64,000 bases of DNA from Portulaca oleracea (lineage: Eukaryota > Streptophyta > Magnoliopsida > Caryophyllales > Portulacaceae), in contig CM055888.1 in the NCBI GenBank assembly GCA_029582165.1, forward strand, positions 35,077,408 to 35,141,407. The letters are read 5' to 3'. The translations under genes and the position numbers were made by a program. The notes beneath the pieces were generated by a model. The model was not told where the DNA came from and did no database searches. It was given only the letters and a program-made list of their open reading frames with translations. This document shows positions 57,757-64,000 of this stretch, piece by piece (position 1 is the first letter of the stretch; every line of letters begins with the position of its first letter).

Positions 57757-59448
57757 TAAAAATTAAAAAGAGGATTAGGGCTCAAAAGGGAGAAACAGAA
57801 ACTAAGAAGAAAAAGTGGTGGAAAGAGTTTTCGATAGGTATACAAAAATAAAATCTTAACACCCCCTCAGGCTAACCATTCTAGCACATCAATTCAACAA
57901 GCAAGCACAAAGATTAGTCTGGACAAGATCAAAACTCAGTTCGAAGTTGATAGGAAGAAATTTTCGAAACCAAAAGGAGAGAACAAGTACTTCAGAAGCA
58001 TAAACCGCCAACAGACTTAAGAATAATGCAAATGTGCGTGGTTGGTTATGGACGTAAGTTAGTCAAAAAGAGCAAACCTCACATAGGAAAGAATAAAAAC
58101 ACTCAATCACTCAAATTTTAATATGTATGTGGGTTTTTCTCATACTAAGACCAATAGAAACAAACTACCATAAGCTTGGTAAGAACCTCGCTCTCCACTA
58201 TTGGAATGCAATGCACAAGTGACAATTAAAAGGACTTTTCTGGGTTGTAACGGGGCTTAGGTTAAGGGTAAGGAGCGGTAAAATTTGGGAATGAGGAGTT
58301 AAGAGCTATGCTTGGGTTGATTTTCAATGAATAAAACACTCTAAAATCTCCTTCTTGCTTAATGTATACAAAGAATTTCACCTTTCTCCCTCAACAATAT
58401 CAAAATCTCCACTGAATACAACCAAGTCAAAGTTTTCAGAACTTTAAATTGAATCTCCTTAATCACCCTTTTCTTTTTGAAACTCTTTTTCTCTTTTTTT
58501 TAAAATTTTTTTTTACTTCCTTTTTTTTTCTTTTTAGTGGGTGATCGGGGAGAAGAAAACTATGGAACTATAACTTCGACCTCGATGTAATATATGAACA
58601 ACATAACCAAACACCAATTGTTCAAGAGGTGGGACTTTCAATTTCTCCCAATTTGAAGCAATATGCACAATCTCTCCAAACTTCATATTTTTGTTCACAA
58701 ATACACCAAACCAACTATTCCTTCCAAAAAACGACAAACTCTCATTCAACCAAGCAAGGCAGAGGTATACTGAATATCAAAGGCCAAGACTTGTATTGTC
58801 AAGGTTCAATCATGAAAGAAGGGTAAACAAAGGCTAGGCGGGGCAAAAAGAACGGTAAATATAATGTAGGGTAGGCTATTTGGCAATGTAGCTTAACAAA
58901 ATAAAATGAATACCTTAATCACTTTGTCACAGCGTGCAATGCAAATATGTAGTCTCAAACAAGATGCAAAACAAGTTCTAGAGATGCAACTAATGGGTGA
59001 GTCACTCAGGGGATCATGAATTGATAAAAATGATCAATTCAAAAGTTTAGGCAATGTGGACTCACGGGACGGGGCTCATTCAACTAAACTTAGCCCAAAG
59101 ATTTACGGCACGCACATTTATACTTTCTATGTTAGTCAAAGCACTAAAATGCAGCTTTCATAACTTGACTCAAAATCAGAAGAGTTGAAGGAAAAGGTTT
59201 CAAAAACTTTTTAGAAATCATCCAGACTTTTCTAAGCGAAGCAAGTTAAACTGAAAGTAAGAAGGGTTTACAAATCATCACCAAAGGTGTTTCCGGTTTT
59301 AATCCTAATCCTAGTCCTATCCTATATTCTCATCAAAAACAGAGCATAACACTACAACGATAATCACAACCAAAACCTAGACCTAAATTTCTCAATTTCA
59401 ACATAACATTGCTCTCTTAACGCATCCAGCAACACAATCCTCTCAATT
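57757..59448 (-). other. 3' non-coding region of element 4
   Basis: 1.7 kb with no convincing gene on either strand. Short frames (60-71 codons) near 58530-58830 are not recognisable. Low-complexity T/A tracts occupy 58460-58535. By position it corresponds to ORF3 plus 3' UTR of the larger elements. Confidence 0.6.
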
Positions 59449-59662
59449 CTGGAACAAAAAGATCAAAGATCAAATAACTCTACCAAGCCCTAATCAAGAG
59501 TTCATTCAAAAATTAAACCTAAATCAAGAAATCCTAGTCTAGGGCATGATACATGATATAATTTGAACAAATTACTCAATAATCTCAAGCATTCAACCAA
59601 ATTAATATCAAGAATGAAGTATATAATTAAGGAATCAAGAGAAAGATTTGAAAATTCTATAC
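59449..59662 (-). other. Candidate leader intron in element 4
   Basis: On the minus strand the donor is CTCAAG|GTATAG (59663/59662) and the acceptor is TTTTTGTTCCAG (ending 59449), 214 bp, T-rich inside. It lies downstream of the internal palindromes, as in element 1, but no ORF3 follows. Confidence 0.35.
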
Positions 59663-59934
59663 CTTGAGTTGAAGAGGGAAGAGGGATGGAAATTAAAAAT
59701 TCTAAGTTTGAGAGTGCAAGTGAGAGGGAAAAAAGACAGTGAAGGTGGTGGTGTGAGGTGTTCGCCGGCGCCGGCAAGGTGGTCGGCGGCGAGGGTGGTG
59801 CGTGGTAGCGCTGGTAGCGTTTGAGGGAGAGGGGGTCGTCGAATGTTAGGGAAAAAGCTGGGAGTATTGTGTTTTGAAAGAAAAAGGGGGAAGCCGAGTA
59901 AACTAAGAGGCGGGCAAAATTTTCTGGAACAATT
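59663..59934 (-). promoter_or_regulatory. Leader-like, pyrimidine-rich region in element 4
   Basis: The minus strand holds C/T-rich sequence (CCCTCTCCCTCAAACGC), a CGCCGGCGCCGGCG patch near 59765, and a leader running to the candidate donor. An open frame of 191 codons (59502-60077) spans this and the palindromes, but I consider it fortuitous. Confidence 0.35.
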
Positions 59935-60050
59935 GAAAAGCGCAGCATGCGTTTTAGAAACGCAGCCTGCGTTTTGTAAAAATCAGGCGGCCAAACTTTC
60001 TGTTTGAAACGCAGCCAGCGCCTGGAAAACGTTGGCTGCGTTTTCCTACC
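59935..60050 (-). promoter_or_regulatory. Internal palindrome cluster of element 4
   Basis: Two pairs: 59940/59960 (CGCAGCATGCG and CGCAGCCTGCG, 20 bp) and 60009/60029 (ACGCAGCCAGCGC and ACGTTGGCTGCGT, 20 bp). These use the same motif and spacing as in this element's U3, and sit after the coding region as in elements 1 and 2. Confidence 0.55.
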
Positions 60051-60414
60051 TGACGCTGCTGCTTTTAATTTTTGCAACTTTTGACTTGTTTTCTCCTTTT
60101 TCTTTTGTTTGCTACTTATTTTCCCTACAAATTAACATACCAAATATCCCTACAAACATCCACCAACATAAAATTCATTAGGTTAAAAATAATAATTTTA
60201 ATAAAAGCCATAAATTCCTTGAATCTGCATCTTTTTTCTCTACACATTAAAAGAAAAACATTAGTAAACTTCAAAATTAAAAATTACTCTAAAAAGTAAA
60301 AATTTAAAATAAAAGTGCTGAATAATTAAAAATGTGGGGAGGAGTAAATTTCAGATAACAGTGTACCTCCCCGGAGTTGCTTTGTTTAACGTCGTTAGCT
60401 CGACGTTACGGACC
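60051..60414 (-). other. Non-coding tract after protease, element 4
   Basis: AT-rich. The first 80 bases after the stop (GTCGAGCTAACGACGTTAAA, CCGGGGAGGTACACTG on the coding strand) resemble the sequence after integrase in elements 1 and 2 (GTCGAGCTAGGACTT, CCCAGGAGAGGTATG), so pol has been cut out cleanly. Confidence 0.6.
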
Positions 60415-61173
60415 CTACTCGTCGGGGTCCTTGATCCGTTTTGGAACCGGATCACCATCATTGTGAATTATCTTTGAAACTTTCTTCTGAATTAACTTGC
60501 CTCTTCGTACTTCATACTTCGTCATCGACTTTCCTAGCTCGATGATCATCGTTCCTTTCCTCATATCCATCATACAACTGACATCTGAAAGGAAAGACCT
60601 CCCTAGAATAATCTCTGGTTCTGGATCTTCTCCTGTATATAAAATCAAGAAATCAACAGGAAAAACATGTTCCTCTATTTGGAGGGGAGTGTCATATAAG
60701 ATTCCTAGAGGTTTCCTAGAGGTCTTATCTGCTAGACGAAGAGTCTTATCAGTCACCCTTAATTCCCTATGTTCATATTTCCTTAGGTAAGACTTAGGCA
60801 AAACATTCACCTCGGATCCTGTGTCACATAATGCATACTTGATGGGTTTGCCATCTAACTGAATAGGTATTCTAAAGTTGCTTAGGTCTTCCTTCTTAGG
60901 TATAATGGAGGGAGTTTTAATTTCCTCTAACGGTTCTGGCTTAAGGTAGGTCTCGACTATACCATGAAAAATATGTTCTCCTAAAGGTTCACGCTCAAGG
61001 TTCGCCTCCTCATAAGTTATAGCATTACATTGAGCATTCGGATTAGGAATAGGTTGAGGTGGTAAACTGGTAGAGGGAGTAGCTGAATTAGCGATATGAT
61101 TTTCTGAAATCTTATTATGGGTTGCTAAAGCCTCCACTGTTTGCATCAAGTCTTTTATGACATTTTCCTATTT
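60415..61173 (-). pseudogene. Aspartic protease of element 4
   Basis: The minus-strand frame ends at 60415 (RIKDPDE). The catalytic block ALCDTGSEVNVLPKSYLRKY lies near 60780-60840 with the standard DTG triad. The flap part is RKPLGILYDTPLQIEEHVFP, and PEIILGRSFLSDVSCMMDM follows. Upstream is a linker (LEREPLGEHIFHGIVETYL). Stops at about 61166-61176 separate it from gag. The enzyme itself looks intact, which fits a family that supplies its own gag and protease. Confidence 0.85.
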
Positions 61174-62409
61174 CTATTGTTCGGCGATAAGGCTTTCCAT
61201 CAAGGTTTCTAAGTAAGATTTTCGAGGAGGGCCTTGTTGAGGTGGTCTTTGAGATAGGGGAACATACTTGTGCTGTCCTTGCCCTTGTCCTTGTCCTTGA
61301 AGAGGACCAGTAGGATTGTCATTCCTATAGGAAAAATTTGGGTGGTTTCTAAGTCCAAGATGGTAAGTATTGGAATTCATATCATAGTTGTGTCTTTGGT
61401 TGCCAACATAGTTGGCCTATTGAACTTGTTCATTACTAACTCCACCTGTAGGGCAAGTAAAAGTTTCGTGTTCGGTCGACTGACATACATTGTAGGTCGG
61501 ATGGTTTGGTGGCAAGCTCAATCCGTCCATTTTTTGCGTTAAAGAATCAAGTTTAGACGACAATAAAGAAATTGCATCAACATTAAACGTACCTCCCACC
61601 TTTTGGCGGGGTTTAGACCATTGATATGAGTTGTTCGCTAGATGCTCGATCAGACTTGTGATTTGAGGCACAGTCTTGTCCATGAGATCGCCTCCTGCTG
61701 CAGAGAGGATGCTTCCTGTCGTCGACTCATTCGCTCCATTAAAGAAGGATTGGACAGGAACCCAAGGTTCAAATCCGTGCTGAGGACATTGTCGAAGAAT
61801 GTCCTTAAACCTCTCCCAAGCATCGTATAGTGACTCATCCGGCTCTTGCGTGAATGTAGAAATCTGATTCCTTAAGTTGGTGAGCTTGCTTGGAGGAAAA
61901 TACTTCGCCAAAAAGGTGCTGGCGAGTTCGTCGAATGTCCTGATTGAGTTTGGTGGAAGTGAATCGAGCCACTCCCACGCCTTGCCTTCCAACGAAAACG
62001 GAAAGAGACGCAGTTTGATGGCGTCTTCCAACACGTTGTTGGCCTTGTAAGTGTCACAAGCTTGACGGAAAAGTCGAAGATGTCGGTTCAGGTCTTCATT
62101 AGACAATCCATGGAATGGTGATTTGGATACTAAGTTGATCAAGGATTGTCGTAATTCGAAGTCGTTTGTTTGGATGGTCGGAACGTTGATTGCCGACTGC
62201 GGATTAGTGACATTGGGAGTCAAATATTGCCCGAATGTCATATGTCGCTGTTCTCCCATCTCTTCTTCCTTTTCTGATTCCGATTTCTGCTCTTCTTTGT
62301 CTATTTCTTGGTTTTCTTGAAATTCTTTCTCTATCCTTGCTCTTTTCCTTCTCTTTCGAAGTGTGCGTTCGATCTCGGGATCGTACTCAAAAGAGAAATC
62401 CTTTTGCAT
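61174..62409 (-). pseudogene. gag of element 4, broken by late stops
   Basis: Start at 62409 (MQKDFSFEYDPEIERTLRKR), the first ATG of the Gag homology after the PBS. The long N-terminal part is charged (EKEFQENQEIDKEEQKSES), then the plant gag core follows: SPFHGLSNEDLNRHLRLFRQ, LRLFPFSLEGKAWEWLDSLP, TFLAKYFPPSKLTNLRNQI, LYDAWERFKDILRQCPQHGF. The knuckle-like segment VCQSTEHETFTCP lacks the first cysteine of CCHC. A TAG at 61417 interrupts the frame. Homology continues to 61174 through a GQGQGQGQ repeat and another stop. Confidence 0.88.
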
Positions 62410-62530
62410 AAACCTGAAAAAGACAAAAACAAGAATACCAAACATAATAAAGAAAAATAAAGAAAAATAACAAAAATTAAATGACCTAGTCACGGAGAGC
62501 ACGTTCGTCCAATAGCGGTTGGGGAAACAA
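62410..62530 (-). other. Leader between PBS and gag, element 4
   Basis: About 120 bp, T-rich on the coding strand. It stays open upstream of the chosen start, but the translation is not gag-like. Confidence 0.6.
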
Positions 62531-62549
62531 ATCCCCGGCAACGGCGCCA
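62531..62549 (-). other. Primer-binding site (tRNA-Asp) of element 4
   Basis: Plus strand ATCCCCGGCAACGGCGCCA: exact identity to 19 nt of the plant tRNA-Asp 3' end including CCA, 6 nt from the LTR. Confidence 0.95.
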
Positions 62550-63508
62550 AAAACTTGACAGACCTAAAACTAATAGGTGTCTATGTACTGCAAGTGTACG
62601 GGTCTATGTAGTAATAAAATATCGTTCTCTCTCGGGGATTTGCGTTCAACCACGCATTGAACTAGTTTACTACAAAGAATGTTAGGCCTATCCAAAGGGT
62701 GTGGTAAAGTTTTCTAAACTAAACTAGGAAAACTAAAATTTTTAGGGTTTAACCAGATACTAAAAAGCGTTCAGGGGAGTCCACTCCAGTCAATCAATCG
62801 AATCGTCTACAATTCCGGTGCACATAAAAAGATAACTCCGGGTCTATAATCTTTCTAGGCCTTATCACTTCGATCTTTCGATCCTAGGTGAGTTACAGTA
62901 ATTTAACTAAATATTATTTCTAACTATTTAGTCAAATTAAAGATAAAAACTGATTACAAATTGACCCTAGGCAAGAATCATTATGTCTAACTATTTTCTA
63001 AACCTATTTAATCTACTTAATCCAATTAAGGACTCAAACTGTCGTTCTGTTGTCAAGAATCTACGACCAGGTAAAGACTCAAACTGTCGTTCTATAGTCT
63101 AATTACCATGACAAACATCGCACACAGATAAAACGAATAAAAAGATAACCTAACACCGAAACTGTATTCAAATTCATCAAAAGACATTGAGTTTATCCCC
63201 CAAACTAAAGAAATTAGCTACTCCTGATACTAGAAATAAACATTGCGAAATTTAAACAAAAACAAGAAAACATAAAAGCAAAATAGAGATAATCGTGTTC
63301 GAATTGGCGGAATCGATCTCTTTGTGTCACCTGAATCGATCTCTTTCGTGTTCTTCAATCACAAGCAACAACCTAATCTAATAACAATGTGTTGGAATTA
63401 ATCCTAGAAAAAGTATCTAAAATCTACTCTAAAATTTCTTCTCAAAGCTCTCGAAAATGTCGGGGGAAAATCATATTGAAAAGTTGTTCTAAACGGCGCA
63501 GAAGAACC

Positions 63509-63517
63509 CCTTTTATA
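63509..63517 (-). promoter_or_regulatory. TATA box in the 5' LTR of element 4
   Basis: The minus strand reads GCGTATAAAAGGGG. This copy would drive the genomic transcript. Confidence 0.7.
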
Positions 63518-63533
63518 CGCCTGGATTAGGGCA

Positions 63534-63686
63534 TAAAACGCGGGCTGCGTTTTGCCCAAATTGTTAGTCTTCCGCGAAAAGCGTCAGCTGCGCCCCAAAA
63601 ACGCTCCCCGCGTTTTCTCTTCTTCCGTTTTGTGAACCTTCTAGACAAGACGCGGGCTGCATTTATAAAACGCAGGCTGCGTCTCC
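63534..63686 (-). promoter_or_regulatory. U3 palindromes of element 4, 5' LTR
   Basis: AAACGCGGGCTGCGTTT near 63536, and a pair at 63650/63670 (20 bp): ACGCGGGCTGCAT and ACGCAGGCTGCGT. Confidence 0.55.
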
Positions 63687-63971
63687 TCCTTCCGCCTTGA
63701 GCTGGGCTTGGGCCGTGTGAATGGGCCATTCTTTCTTTTCTTTCTTTTCTTCTTCTTCAACTCTTTTTTTATTTTCTTTGATTTTTGCTATTTTTCCTCC
63801 AATTCTTCATGCTTTTTGATATAATTTCATCAATTCCTGTAAAACATACCAAACTCGCGAACAAGTGTATAAATCACGGAAATCGACATAAAAATACGAG
63901 ATATCGGATACAAAAAGCATGAAACTAATATGTTTTGAGCCCTAAAAACTCTATATAAAAACAACTTATCA

Positions 63972-63976
63972 AGCAT
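63972..63976. repeat. Target site duplication of element 4, right
   Basis: AGCAT, against AGAAT on the left. Confidence 0.75.
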
Positions 63977-64000
63977 AGAGCCCATTGCGGTGCTAGTTAC
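63977..64000 (-). pseudogene. Tat-lineage pol fragment, continuation beyond element 4
   Basis: The minus strand reads VTSTAMGSM, which with LAQKIKGQ on the far side of element 4 fits the RT/RNase H junction of Tat elements. It runs off the window. Confidence 0.6.

Larger units (their letters stand above)
56300..63971 (-). mobile_element. Element 4: non-autonomous Athila-type element with gag and protease only
   Basis: 7.7 kb with LTRs of 1417 and 1416 bp that are nearly identical, the most similar pair in the window. The exact tRNA-Asp PBS, gag and protease are on the minus strand. Directly after protease comes the post-pol non-coding region, so RT, RNase H and integrase are absent. It must borrow pol from a partner. 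It has a 5-bp target duplication and lies inside the Tat fragment. Confidence 0.92.
62556..63971 (-). repeat. 5' LTR of element 4
   Basis: 1416 bp, collinear with 56300-57716. It has the TATA box at 63509-63517 and palindromes at 63534-63686. Confidence 0.93.

Noticed and set aside
59502..60077. 191-codon minus-strand frame in element 4
   Set aside because: It starts within the palindrome repeats and crosses the candidate leader and intron. No domain is recognisable, and composition changes sharply along it.

Overview
This window is plant nuclear DNA, most likely from a eudicot, and I see no host gene in it. Essentially every segment is transposable-element sequence or derived from it. The main evidence is nested LTR retrotransposons of the Ty3/gypsy Athila lineage: primer-binding sites complementary to plant tRNA-Asp, an extra ORF after integrase, and G-rich polypurine tracts. 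There is also a Tat-lineage fragment with a second RNase H and a hAT DNA-transposon derivative. I cannot name the species.

Layout. (1) 1-14937 and 29711-37933 are one tandem array of units of about 1.85 kb, split by an insertion. Much of each unit is recognisably the 3' untranslated region plus polypurine-tract region of an Athila-type element, in minus orientation. (2) 14938-29710 is a complete but dead plus-strand Athila-type element (element 1) inserted in the array. Its integrase gene is itself interrupted by a 2.0-kb hAT element (21636-23642) with an 8-bp target duplication. (3) 37934-54742 is a minus-strand relative (element 2) that also entered the array. It has lost its 5' half, and its reverse transcriptase is split by (4) element 3 (45039-53539), another minus-strand relative with a large internal deletion. 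(5) 55010-56299, continuing at 63977, is a Tat-lineage pol fragment. It is split by (6) element 4 (56300-63971), a non-autonomous minus-strand element with gag and protease only.

Order of events that the nesting supports: the array predates elements 1 and 2; element 3 came after element 2; the hAT came after element 1; element 4 came after the Tat element. All coding regions carry stops, frameshifts or deletions, so nothing here appears able to move by itself.

Most interesting signals. In all the Athila-type copies, the U3 part of the LTR carries short quasi-palindromes (consensus about ACCGTGGCCACGGT) arranged as pairs 20-22 bp apart, just upstream of a TATA-like box. The same pairs recur inside the element, directly before a TC-rich leader with a candidate intron and then the extra ORF3. 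Element 4 has a different palindrome (about ACGCAGGCTGCGT) with the same pair spacing and the same two locations. This looks like a duplicated promoter module that drives a separate ORF3 transcript. A second signal is a stem-loop beside the polypurine tract whose stem changes by compensating substitutions between families. A third is the conversion of a retrotransposon 3' UTR into a satellite-like array.
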